Source: Flavobacterium pectinovorum (GTDB lineage Bacteria; Bacteroidota; Bacteroidia; Flavobacteriales; Flavobacteriaceae). Taken from it: 64,000 nucleotides of DNA. Below are positions 8,626-16,851 of this stretch, in pieces. The stretch is taken from assembly GCF_006438875.1 (NCBI RefSeq), contig NZ_RCZH01000015.1, positions 94,901 to 158,900 on the forward strand, read 5' to 3'. The notes beneath the pieces are model-generated. The model was not told the origin of the DNA. It was given only the letters and a program-made list of their open reading frames with translations, and searched no databases. How positions within the stretch are numbered: position 1 is the first letter of the stretch; every line of letters begins with the position of its first letter. A program made the translations under genes and the position numbers.

Positions 8626-10386
8626 ATGTCACAGAAAAAAATCTCCGTTGCAAAATACCTGCAAATACGCCTGGAACAATTAGGACTTACCCATTTATTT
8701 GGAATTGCTGGCAATTATACCGCGCCGTTTTTGAATACGATTCACGAAGACAAAAATGCAAAAATTAAAATCGTTAACGACACGAATGAAATAAACGCCG
8801 GACATTGTACTGATGCCTACGCACGTCAAAACGGTTTCGCTGCAGTAGCGGTAACCTATGGTGTGGGAGCATTTACTCTGCTCAATTCGGTTGCAGGTTC
8901 TTATGTAGAGCATTGTCCCGTGCTTGTCATTAATGGAGCTCCAACCAATAAAGACCAGCAAAGAAGCCTCGTTCAGGGCATGCTGGCATCACATATGACA
9001 GGTGATATGTACAGTAACATCAATGTGTACCGAAACGTTACTGTTGCGGCAGAACAAGTTACAGGTTCGTCAGATGCTCCTTATAAAATTGATGCAGTGC
9101 TAAATGCCTGTATTTTATATGGAAGACCGGTTTATCTTGAAGTTTTTGAAGATGTATGGCGAATGGAATGCAATCCGCCTGCCACTCCATTGGTGGAAAG
9201 AGAATCATCTAAATGTCAAACAAGTGCACGCAAAGCTGCTCAAAAAGTTGCGGCAATGGCACGAGGAAAAGAAATTATTTTTTGGGGCGGCATTGAGATC
9301 CAGCGCTACGGTATTCAAAAGGAATTTCTGGATCTGATCGAAACTACCAATACAGAATTTGTGACCTCTATACTCGGGAAATCAATCGTATCCGAAAACC
9401 ATCCGAAGTTCAAAGGTGTTTTTAATGGCAAGGCATCGCCAAAAGATGTCAAGGAACAATTCGAAAAAGCCCAGTTAAAAATTGGCCTTGGCGTATGGAC
9501 CACCGGCAAAAACCTGGGTGGTTTTGATGTCTGGAAAGAAGATACTGTACTTGCCAATCACAGTGGTGTAAGGATTGGTGCTTCTTATATAGCCAATGTA
9601 TCGCTAAGAGATTTTATGATATTCCTGAAAGAAGAACTTACCAAAGTTACTTTTAGTGCTTACGAAATGTATGATGCAAAGAAGCTGCCTGAATCATTTT
9701 TCCTGGCTGATAACCGAATGCTGAAAAAAGGGAAACCAGCGCTTACTTATGATACATTTTTCAAGCGAATTAATAATTTTATAGACGAAAAGCATATAGT
9801 GGTTGCCGATGCGGGTTTTCCTTTATTGGGTGCACAGGGTATCCGTATTGCAGAACCTAACGGATTCGTAGCACAGGCATCATGGCTTTCGATAGGCTAT
9901 TCTGTTCCTGCTGCAACCGGAATAAAATGTGCCAGACCTGATAAAAGGGCGGTAGTATTTGTTGGGGACGGTGCTTTTCAGGAAACATGTCAAGCCATAT
10001 CTACACAGAATAAACTGAAACACGACACCATTGTTTTTGTTTTGGATAATGGTATTTATGGTATTGAACAAATGCTTGTTAATCCAAATCCGTTTCGTGG
10101 TGCAGACAAGGTAGAATATAGCGTTCCCGATTTAAACGACGTTTATGATTACAACGAAATGCACCGTTGGAAATATGCGAAACTCGTTGATGTATTTGGA
10201 GGTAAAGGTTTTGAAGTCAGCAGTCTAGACGAACTCGAGGAGGTTTTGAAACAACTTGAAACCATTAAGGAAAATACCATTGTACACGTAAACATACCTA
10301 AGACGTCTATTCCTGAAGCAATTGCTTATAAGACAGAAGAGCCCGGAGAGGATGAATTTCTGGATAAAAACTGGAGTTTATGTTAA
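8626..10386 (+). CDS. ThDP-dependent 2-oxoacid decarboxylase-like enzyme with altered active site
   Basis: 586 residues, three-domain pyruvate/indolepyruvate decarboxylase architecture. The cofactor-activating Glu is kept (Glu55 in NDTNEINAG). The ThDP-binding motif runs from GDGAFQETCQ to VFVLDNGIYGIEQ and retains the decarboxylase Glu of the GYTIE segment. Compared by eye with Zymomonas pyruvate decarboxylase, Asp27 is Asn30 here (AGNY for AGDY). The His-His pair is Ser122-His123 (ASHMTG for LHHALG). Both positions act in protonation and product release in classical decarboxylases, so the reaction may differ, for example carboligation. It is the last gene of the operon, with a strong terminator 45 bp downstream. 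Confidence 0.85.
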   Translation: MSQKKISVAKYLQIRLEQLGLTHLFGIAGNYTAPFLNTIHEDKNAKIKIVNDTNEINAGHCTDAYARQNGFAAVAVTYGVGAFTLLNSVAGSYVEHCPVLVINGAPTNKDQQRSLVQGMLASHMTGDMYSNINVYRNVTVAAEQVTGSSDAPYKIDAVLNACILYGRPVYLEVFEDVWRMECNPPATPLVERESSKCQTSARKAAQKVAAMARGKEIIFWGGIEIQRYGIQKEFLDLIETTNTEFVTSILGKSIVSENHPKFKGVFNGKASPKDVKEQFEKAQLKIGLGVWTTGKNLGGFDVWKEDTVLANHSGVRIGASYIANVSLRDFMIFLKEELTKVTFSAYEMYDAKKLPESFFLADNRMLKKGKPALTYDTFFKRINNFIDEKHIVVADAGFPLLGAQGIRIAEPNGFVAQASWLSIGYSVPAATGIKCARPDKRAVVFVGDGAFQETCQAISTQNKLKHDTIVFVLDNGIYGIEQMLVNPNPFRGADKVEYSVPDLNDVYDYNEMHRWKYAKLVDVFGGKGFEVSSLDELEEVLKQLETIKENTIVHVNIPKTSIPEAIAYKTEEPGEDEFLDKNWSLC

Positions 10387-10430
10387 GTTTAAAATGGGTT
10401 AATTTTTAAAACATTCCATCAGAATAAACA

Positions 10431-10469
10431 AAAAAACCATCTCAGTTCTAATTCCTGAGATGGTTTTTT
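10431..10469 (+). terminator. Intrinsic terminator of the MNIO operon
   Basis: A perfect 15-bp stem, AAAAAACCATCTCAG (10431-10445) with CTGAGATGGTTTTTT (10455-10469), has a 9-base loop and a 3' T-run. The A-run on the 5' side could let it work in both directions. Confidence 0.9.
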
Positions 10470-10515
10470 TAATGAATATGTATTTTGGAATTGCCTTCAA
10501 TCTTGCCACAAAAAG

Positions 10516-10605
10516 CTAAGGCAGTTTGTTCTGCATATAACAATAGAAAGAATTTATTTTTCCGTTTTCGATTTTAAAAACATCCCAACACCTTCTGCTA
10601 CCATA
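10516..10605 (-). pseudogene. Fragment resembling the C-terminal end of an NTF2/SnoaL-like protein
   Basis: On the minus strand a 29-codon stretch ending in TAG reads CWDVFKIENGKINSFYCYMQ at its core. This is the closing strand pair (WDVFK-ENGKI-S---Y) typical of SnoaL-like polyketide-cyclase or NTF2-fold proteins. No start or upstream half is present, so it looks like a decayed remnant. The rest of 10387-10743 holds only the two terminators. Confidence 0.35.
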
Positions 10606-10687
10606 AAGAATTAGCAAATTTTGAAGCTAAAAAATTAGAATTGCAAAATCCTTATAACGAAAACTACAGCATCAAATCTTCCTTGTC

Positions 10688-10725
10688 AAAAAAAAGGAAA
10701 AAGAGGAATATTTACCCCTTTTTCC
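10688..10725 (-). terminator. Intrinsic terminator downstream of katG
   Basis: Read on the minus strand, GGAAAAAG (10725-10718) pairs with CTTTTTCC (10703-10696). Eight T residues follow (10695-10688). It begins 18 bp after the katG stop. Confidence 0.75.
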
Positions 10726-10743
10726 ATTTATACGAATATGGGA

Positions 10744-13008
10744 TTAGATTAAATCAAACCTGTCCAAATTCATGATTTTATTCCACACAGCAACAAAGTC
10801 ATTTACAAATTTATCCTGTGCATCAGTACTTGCATATACCTCTGCTACTGCTCTTAGCTCAGAATTAGAACCAAAAACAAGATCTGCACGAGTTCCAATC
10901 CATTTAGGCTGACCTGTAGTGCGATCATTTCCTGCATATAATTCTTTATCATTTGATACCGCTTGCCATTGGGTATTCATATCGAGAAGATTTACAAAAA
11001 AATCGTTTGTAAGCTGACCCGGACGATGTGTAAAAACACCATTTTTTGTGCCATCAGAATTAATATCCAATACACGTAATCCGCCTAAAAGTACTGTAAG
11101 TTCCGGTGCAGTAAGCGTTAGTAAATTTGCTTTATCAATAAGGAGTTCTTCGGTCGATACTGTAGATTTTGTTCTGCGATAATTTCTAAAACCATCAGCT
11201 TTAGGTTCTAAATATTCAAATGATTCAACATCAGTTTGTTCCTGAGATGCATCCATACGTCCTGGAGTAAAATCTACTTTTACTGAATTTCCTGCTGCTT
11301 TCTCTACTGCCACCGAGCCTGCCAGAACTATTAGGTCAGCCAATGAAACTTTTTTTCCATCATTTTGTTCATTATTAAATTCTGTTTGAATTCCTTCCAG
11401 TTTATCTAAAACCTGTTTAAGCTGTGCAGGATTATTTATATGCCAGTCTTTTTGTGGTGACAGCCTTATACGTGCCCCATTTGCACCGCCACGTTTGTCA
11501 GATCCACGAAACGTAGAAGCTGAAGCCCATGCTGTTGCCACCAATTGAGATGTGCTTAACCCTGTACTTGCTATTTTTTCTTTTAGTTTAATTATATCGT
11601 TCTCCTCTATCAATTTATGATTTACTTCCGGGATTGGATCCTGCCATAATAATTCTTCCTCAGGTACATCCGGTCCTAAATAACGAGCACGAGGTCCCAT
11701 GTCACGATGCGTCAATTTGAACCATGCACGTGCAAAAGCATCAGCAAACTGATCAGGATTTTCCAGGAAACGACGCGATATTTTTTCGTATTCAGGATCT
11801 AATCTCAGCGATAAATCAGTGGTAAGCATTGTAGGTAAATGTTTTCTTGTATTGTCAAAAGCATCTGGAATAATTGCCTCGGCATCTTTAGCTACCCATT
11901 GATGTGCACCGGCAGGGCTTTTAGAAAGTTCCCATTCAAAACCAAATAAATTTTCAAAGAAGTTATTGCTCCACTGTGTTGGTGTTGTTGTCCAGATTAC
12001 TTCCAGTCCGCTTGTAATTGCATCTGCACCTTTACCGGAACCAAAGCTGTTTTTCCAGCCAAAGCCCTGAAGTTCTAAGTCTGCAGCTTCAGGCTCGTTT
12101 CCTACATGGTCAGACGGCGCTGCTCCGTGAGTTTTACCAAAGGTATGTCCTCCAGCAATTAAAGCAACTGTTTCTTCGTCGTTCATCGCCATTCGTCCAA
12201 ATGTATCTCTAATGTCTTTGGCAGCAGCAACAGGATCTGGATTCCCGTCAGGACCTTCAGGATTTACATATATAAGTCCCATTTGTACTGCTGCAAGAGG
12301 CTTTTCTAAATTCCTGCTGTGAATAGCACCATCTGCATCATCATCTGATGATACAACACCATGCTCTTTCGGCACACCCTCAGAACCATCTTTATAACGC
12401 TCATCTCCGCCTAGCCATGTGGTTTCAGATCCCCAATAAATGGACTCATCCGGTTCCCACACATCAACTCGCCCTCCGGCAAAACCAAATGTTTTAAACC
12501 CCATAGACTCTAAGGCAACATTGCCTGTTAATATCATAAGGTCGGCCCAGGAAATTTTTTGCCCGTATTTTTGTTTTATAGGCCACAATAATCTTCTTGC
12601 CTTATCAAGGCTAACATTGTCAGGCCAGCTATTAAGCGGTGCAAAACGCTGTTGTCCTGCGCCGGCACCACCACGACCGTCATAGACTCTGTATGTTCCT
12701 GCGCTATGCCATGCCATTCGAATAAAAAGACCACCGTAATGCCCAAAATCGGCAGGCCACCAATCTTGTGAGTCAGTCATGAGTGCATGTAAATCTTTTT
12801 TTACAGCTTCGAGATCTAAGCTCTTAAAGGCTTCTGCATAATCAAAATCCTTATTCATAGGATTTGATAATACAGAATTTTGTCTAAGAATATTTACTCT
12901 TAGTTGCTTTGGCCACCAGTCACCTATTTGTGTACCTGTCGCAGCTTCTTTATCCTTACTGCCATTATGAAATGGGCACTTGCTGATGTCATTTGATTGA
13001 TTCTCCAT
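10744..13008 (-). CDS. katG: Catalase-peroxidase KatG
   Basis: 754 residues, the full family length, with two tandem peroxidase-like domains. The distal haem triad Arg97, Trp100, His101 lies in IRMAWHSAG. The Tyr of GLIYVNPEGP and the Met of the following FGRMAMNDEE segment would complete the Met-Tyr-Trp adduct needed for catalase activity. The proximal haem His is in ALIAGGHTFGKTHG. It degrades hydrogen peroxide in the cytoplasm. The neighbouring operon encodes an amino-acid oxidase that would produce peroxide, but katG is on the opposite strand with its own terminator. An ATAG-N7-CTAT palindrome upstream hints at OxyR control. Confidence 0.97.
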   Translation of the reverse strand: MENQSNDISKCPFHNGSKDKEAATGTQIGDWWPKQLRVNILRQNSVLSNPMNKDFDYAEAFKSLDLEAVKKDLHALMTDSQDWWPADFGHYGGLFIRMAWHSAGTYRVYDGRGGAGAGQQRFAPLNSWPDNVSLDKARRLLWPIKQKYGQKISWADLMILTGNVALESMGFKTFGFAGGRVDVWEPDESIYWGSETTWLGGDERYKDGSEGVPKEHGVVSSDDDADGAIHSRNLEKPLAAVQMGLIYVNPEGPDGNPDPVAAAKDIRDTFGRMAMNDEETVALIAGGHTFGKTHGAAPSDHVGNEPEAADLELQGFGWKNSFGSGKGADAITSGLEVIWTTTPTQWSNNFFENLFGFEWELSKSPAGAHQWVAKDAEAIIPDAFDNTRKHLPTMLTTDLSLRLDPEYEKISRRFLENPDQFADAFARAWFKLTHRDMGPRARYLGPDVPEEELLWQDPIPEVNHKLIEENDIIKLKEKIASTGLSTSQLVATAWASASTFRGSDKRGGANGARIRLSPQKDWHINNPAQLKQVLDKLEGIQTEFNNEQNDGKKVSLADLIVLAGSVAVEKAAGNSVKVDFTPGRMDASQEQTDVESFEYLEPKADGFRNYRRTKSTVSTEELLIDKANLLTLTAPELTVLLGGLRVLDINSDGTKNGVFTHRPGQLTNDFFVNLLDMNTQWQAVSNDKELYAGNDRTTGQPKWIGTRADLVFGSNSELRAVAEVYASTDAQDKFVNDFVAVWNKIMNLDRFDLI

Positions 13009-13741
13009 AGTTTTAATTTTTATACCAATTTACGAACTAAATGAAAAGTATGCTATTGAGGTTAATAATAAATTATTTTACTTTGATAGACAAAAACTAT
13101 TAAAACAAAAATCTGTTGGTTTTGGCGCCTAAATATTTCCAATTATCACTAGAAATAAAACAACCCAACATAATTATTAAGAAAACCTAACCGCTTAAAA
13201 AAAACTACCATTCTTGTAGAAATTTTATAATACTAAAGAACAATTATATAAAACCTCAAAGAGATTTTTTTTTACTTTTACAGAAATGGAGACCTTTAGC
13301 TTAAAATAAACTTTTTCTTCAAAAAAATTGATCCACTAAAAACAGTACATAAAGTCTGTACTTCCTTGTTTAATTATGTTTGATTCGTTGCTGATATTTA
13401 ACAACAAAAGAACTTGGAAGTACAATTTTTCCGAACTCTTATTTCGAGCAAAATAATTTTGTACTTACCTCGTTTTAGCATATCACAGAAAGTATCCTAA
13501 ATATCAGCTCATCAATATTTCAAACTATTTTTACAATTCTTTCTTTCTTTCAAAATTGTGGAAATAGCTTAAAGGAATTTTTTGATTCAGAAGAAGACAC
13601 GGTATTAGTAGGCTATTCTGCATAAAACTCATCTATTTGTATGGGATTTTATGACCCGCTTGATTTCATTCACAATAATAGGTATTTAAAAAGGTATTCA
13701 TTTTCTTTGTGATTGTTTCATACGAAACCAATTTACTTACA
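13009..13741. other. Long AT-rich intergenic region between katG and an AraC gene
   Basis: About 730 bp with no convincing gene. It contains the OxyR-like palindrome (13086-13100). It also has an imperfect inverted repeat, TGTACTTCCTTGTT (13357-13370) with AACTTGGAAGTACA (13411-13424), two mismatches, 40-base loop. Role unknown. Confidence 0.4.
13086..13100. promoter_or_regulatory. Possible OxyR half-operator upstream of katG
   Basis: ATAG-ACAAAAA-CTAT fits the OxyR half-site spacing ATAG-N7-CTAT and lies about 78 bp upstream of the katG start. A second half-site at the expected distance was not found. Confidence 0.3.
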
Positions 13742-14605
13742 ATGGCAAATATCCCTATCAGACATATTAATGAAAGCCAACAAGAACCAAACTTATTTGG
13801 CAGTTTCAGTATTCGGGATGTTCAGGAAATGCTTGATGGTAAAGACATGATTCAGGAATTACATCGCCATGACTTTTTCTTTGTACTTGTTTTAAAAAAA
13901 GGAAACGGTTTACACGAGATTGATTTTGTCCGCTGCGATGTTGGTGACCATATGATTTTTTTAATGCGCCCCGGTCAAGTGCATTCCCTTACATTAAAGC
14001 TGGGAAGTACTGGTTATTTAGTTCAATTTAAGACTGATTTCTTTTATTCTCAAAATTCATTATCACAACAACTTTTGCGGAAAGTAAGCCATATCAATTT
14101 TTGTAACCTTGATCTGAATGGCTTTGAAAAATTGGAATCTATATTGACATATATTCTAAAGGAATTTACAGATAAACAGGAAAGATATCAGGAAGTCATT
14201 GCCTCAAATTTGAGTATATTCTTTATCGAGTTAATCAGGCATCGTCAAAACAAAGCAAATTCTGCAAATGTTTCTAATGCTTATTCTCAGGAACAGTTAG
14301 AGAAATTTTTAGAACTTTTAGAAAATCATATTGCCGACCATAAACAAGTTTCGGAATATGCAGATTTATTAAATATTTCCACTTATCAACTGAATGCAGT
14401 AACCAAAACGTCTTTAAATAAAACACCTTCTGAACTGATTAATGAAAGTATCATTCTGGAATCAAAAAGACAATTACTGGCAACTTCAAACCAGGTAAAT
14501 CAAATAGCATATCATCTTGGTTATGAAGATGTATCGTACTTTATCCGGTTCTTTAAAAAACATACAGGATCTTCACCTGAAGCTTTTCGTCAAAACTCAA
14601 AATAA
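13742..14605 (+). CDS. AraC-family transcriptional regulator
   Basis: 287 residues from the ATG at 13742; an in-frame GTG at 13709 would add 11 residues. The N-terminal cupin domain shows LHRHDFFFVLVLKKG and a MRPGQVHSL strand. The C-terminal AraC double HTH spans about 190-285 (VSEYADLLNISTYQLNAVTK, then VNQIAYHLGYEDVSYFIRFFKK, ending SPEAFRQ). A pair of direct repeats begins at its stop codon, directly in front of the next genes. The same repeat recurs before the SDR gene at 16852, so it is the likely regulator of 14705-17445. Confidence 0.9.
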   Translation: MANIPIRHINESQQEPNLFGSFSIRDVQEMLDGKDMIQELHRHDFFFVLVLKKGNGLHEIDFVRCDVGDHMIFLMRPGQVHSLTLKLGSTGYLVQFKTDFFYSQNSLSQQLLRKVSHINFCNLDLNGFEKLESILTYILKEFTDKQERYQEVIASNLSIFFIELIRHRQNKANSANVSNAYSQEQLEKFLELLENHIADHKQVSEYADLLNISTYQLNAVTKTSLNKTPSELINESIILESKRQLLATSNQVNQIAYHLGYEDVSYFIRFFKKHTGSSPEAFRQNSK

Positions 14606-14634
14606 GTCCCACCCAATTTCATTTTTGTCCTATT
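14605..14634 (+). promoter_or_regulatory. Candidate AraC operator, direct repeats 21 bp apart
   Basis: AGTCCCACC (14605-14613, degenerate) and TGTCCTATT (14626-14634). The 17-bp core TTCATTTTTGTCCTATT (14618-14634) is repeated exactly at 16772-16788. Two half-sites two helical turns apart is the usual AraC-family binding geometry. It sits between the regulator and the genes at 14705 onward. Confidence 0.5.
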
Positions 14635-14704
14635 CCCGAAGTTTGTCATGTAATTACTTTTGTTTAATAATTATTCAAAAAACATAATCATCGTGAAAAC
14701 AAAA

Positions 14705-14917
14705 ATGAAATTAATCGCTTCGTTGAAGATATGGGTGGTCATCTATCCGTCTATAACATTGTTCCTGTTTCTTTTGGGAGAATCATCTGCGGTTCTGCCA
14801 CTATACGTAAAAACCTTTTTCCTGACAGTAATCCTGGTACCTTGGGTTGTATTCGTAGGAGTTCCATTTGTTGACTTAATTCTTCGTTTACTTTCTACAG
14901 AAATCGATAAAAAATAA
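14705..14917 (+). CDS. Small two-helix membrane protein of unknown function
   Basis: 70 residues from the ATG at 14705 (a GTG at 14693 is also possible). There are two hydrophobic segments: IWVVIYPSITLFLFLL and FFLTVILVPWVVFVGVPFV. The tail LLSTEIDKK is probably cytoplasmic. It is the first gene behind the putative AraC operator and probably co-transcribed with the flavoprotein and methyltransferase. I do not recognise the family. Confidence 0.6.
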   Translation: MKLIASLKIWVVIYPSITLFLFLLGESSAVLPLYVKTFFLTVILVPWVVFVGVPFVDLILRLLSTEIDKK

Positions 14918-15035
14918 TGTCCACAAATAACGGCAAGACTTTTTTAATGTAATGTCACGATGTGATTTCATCACCCGAAGCGGATTTGCATTACTAACTT
15001 TTGCCATATCATATCCTTTAATACCCTACACTAAA

Positions 15036-15944
15036 ATGAAAAATAATAAACAATATGACGTAATAGTTGTCGGAGGCAGCTACTCAGGTCTTGCAGCTGC
15101 AATGGCGTTAGGGAGAGCGCTACTTAGCGTTCTTGTTATCGACAGTGGCAAACCATGCAACGTCCAAACACCCCATTCACACAATTTTCTCACGCAGGAT
15201 GGAAAAACACCAAAAGAAATTTCAACCCTGGCAAAAAAGCAAGTTCAGAATTACAGTACTGTAGCTTTTTTTAATGGTATTGCAACTTCTGGAAATAAAA
15301 CAGCTGAAGGTTTCGAAATTCAGGTAGAATCCGGAGAAACATTTCAAGCGAGCAAAATAATTTTTGCAACAGGAATTAAAGATATTTTGCCGGCTATAAA
15401 TGGTTTTTCTGATTGCTGGGGAATATCAGTTCTTCATTGTCCCTATTGTCACGGATATGAAGTAAGAAATGAAAAAACGGGGATTTTTGGCAATGGCGAA
15501 CACGGGTTTGAATTGGTCAGTCTGATTTCGAACTGGACAGAAGATTTGACCTTATATACAAATGGAACATCAACATTGACCATCGACCAAAGACATAAGC
15601 TTAATAACCATAATATAAAAATTGAGGAAAGAGAAATTGAAAAGCTGGATCATCAAAATGGTTATATCCAAAATATTATTTTCAAGGACGGTTCGAAATC
15701 TAAAATAACGGCACTTTACTCCCGAAATTCATTCAAACAACATTCCAATATTCCGGAATCACTTGGTTGCGAATTGACAATCGAAGGATATTTAAAAGTC
15801 AATTTGTCTCAGGAAACGACGATTGAAGATGTCTATGCGTGCGGAGACAGTACCACTAAAATACGATCAGTAGCAAATTCAGTAGCAATGGGTACAACTG
15901 CCGGAATGATGGCAAGCAAAAAGATGATCTTTCAAAAATTTTAA
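15036..15944 (+). CDS. Thioredoxin-reductase-like FAD/NAD(P) oxidoreductase with CPYC motif
   Basis: 302 residues from the ATG at 15036. An ATG at 14952 would add 28 residues with a hydrophobic stretch but disrupts the usual N terminus. The FAD fold is VIVVGGSYSGLAAA. The redox pair Cys135/Cys138 lies in HCPYCHGYEV, and the C-terminal FAD segment is VYACGDST. The CxxCHGYE signature is that of the subgroup including the dithiol oxidases GliT and HlmI, rather than housekeeping TrxB (CATC). Ten bases separate it from the downstream methyltransferase gene. Flavoprotein plus methyltransferase suggests handling of a small thiol compound, but that is inference. Confidence 0.8.
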   Translation: MKNNKQYDVIVVGGSYSGLAAAMALGRALLSVLVIDSGKPCNVQTPHSHNFLTQDGKTPKEISTLAKKQVQNYSTVAFFNGIATSGNKTAEGFEIQVESGETFQASKIIFATGIKDILPAINGFSDCWGISVLHCPYCHGYEVRNEKTGIFGNGEHGFELVSLISNWTEDLTLYTNGTSTLTIDQRHKLNNHNIKIEEREIEKLDHQNGYIQNIIFKDGSKSKITALYSRNSFKQHSNIPESLGCELTIEGYLKVNLSQETTIEDVYACGDSTTKIRSVANSVAMGTTAGMMASKKMIFQKF

Positions 15945-15954
15945 AATTATAACG

Positions 15955-16584
15955 ATGCAAATTAACACCTCCAAAATCATGTGGGATGATCGATATAAAG
16001 ATGAATCCTATGCGTATGGTAAAAAACCGAATCTGTTTTTTGCAGAGCAAATCGAAAAACTGAATCCAGGTTCGATATTAATGCCTGCGGATGGCGAAGG
16101 CCGTAATGGCGTTTACGCTGCAAAACTAGGATGGCAGGTTACTTCTTTTGATTTGAGTGAAGAAGGAAAATCGAAAACACTTTCATTGGCAAATGAGCAG
16201 AATGTAATTGTTGATTATTTTGTTGGGGATTTCGAACACCTTCAATTTGAAAATAGCACTTACGACGCAATCGGACTAATTTACGCACATTTTCCTGCGG
16301 ATAAAAAATCAATGTTTCATAGGAAATTAAATAATTATCTGAAGCCCGGCGGCATTGTGATTTTCGAAGCATTCGGAAAAAAACATTTAGCCTACAATTC
16401 ACAAAACCCCAAAGTCGGCGGTCCTACTGCCAGTGATATGCTATTTTCAATGTCTGAAGTAATTGCCGATTTTAATAATTATGACATCATGCTTCTGGAA
16501 GAACAAGAAGTCAGTCTGGACGAAGGAATTTATCACATCGGAAAAGGTTCTGTTATCCGATTTGTGGGTCGGAAACGAAGCTAG
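15955..16584 (+). CDS. Class I SAM-dependent methyltransferase (TehB-like)
   Basis: 209 residues. SAM motif I is MPADGEGRNGVYAAKLGW, motif II is VTSFDLSEEG, and motif IV is YDAIGLIYAHFP, with the post-motif LKPGGIVIFEAF. It matches the small-molecule methyltransferase group that includes TehB and thiopurine-methyltransferase-like proteins. It is cytoplasmic. The operon partner is the CPYC flavoprotein; a terminator follows 88 bp downstream. Substrate unknown. Confidence 0.8.
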   Translation: MQINTSKIMWDDRYKDESYAYGKKPNLFFAEQIEKLNPGSILMPADGEGRNGVYAAKLGWQVTSFDLSEEGKSKTLSLANEQNVIVDYFVGDFEHLQFENSTYDAIGLIYAHFPADKKSMFHRKLNNYLKPGGIVIFEAFGKKHLAYNSQNPKVGGPTASDMLFSMSEVIADFNNYDIMLLEEQEVSLDEGIYHIGKGSVIRFVGRKRS

Positions 16585-16672
16585 ATATGTCAAAAAGCAA
16601 TAAAAGATCATATCCAAAACAATAGCAAAAAAATAAAAAAGGTTTAGCTATAATTTTAAAATCATCTTTATC

Positions 16673-16699
16673 AAAGCCGAAGAATTTCTTTGGCTTTTC
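16673..16699 (+). terminator. Probable terminator of the flavoprotein-methyltransferase operon
   Basis: AAAGCCGAAG pairs with CTTTGGCTTT around a short AT loop (one G-T pair) and is followed by TTCGATTTT. The T-tract is interrupted, so strength is uncertain. Confidence 0.55.
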
Positions 16700-16758
16700 G
16701 ATTTTACACATATAACAAACTACAAATGAGTAATTTACATATTAAAAACATTCAAAAT

Positions 16759-16788
16759 TGTCCTATTCAACTTCATTTTTGTCCTATT
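16759..16788 (+). promoter_or_regulatory. Candidate AraC operator before the SDR gene
   Basis: Two exact copies of TGTCCTATT (16759-16767 and 16780-16788) lie 21 bp apart, 64 bp upstream of the SDR start. The second half is identical over 17 bp to the site at 14618-14634. Confidence 0.55.
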
Positions 16789-16851
16789 AGATGACCTAAC
16801 ATGATATATACCTTTGCTAAAGAAATAATAACAAAATTTAATTCAACAAAA

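Noticed and set aside
12440..12685. 81-codon antisense frame in katG
   Set aside because: Opposite the conserved haem domain; composition reflects katG codons.
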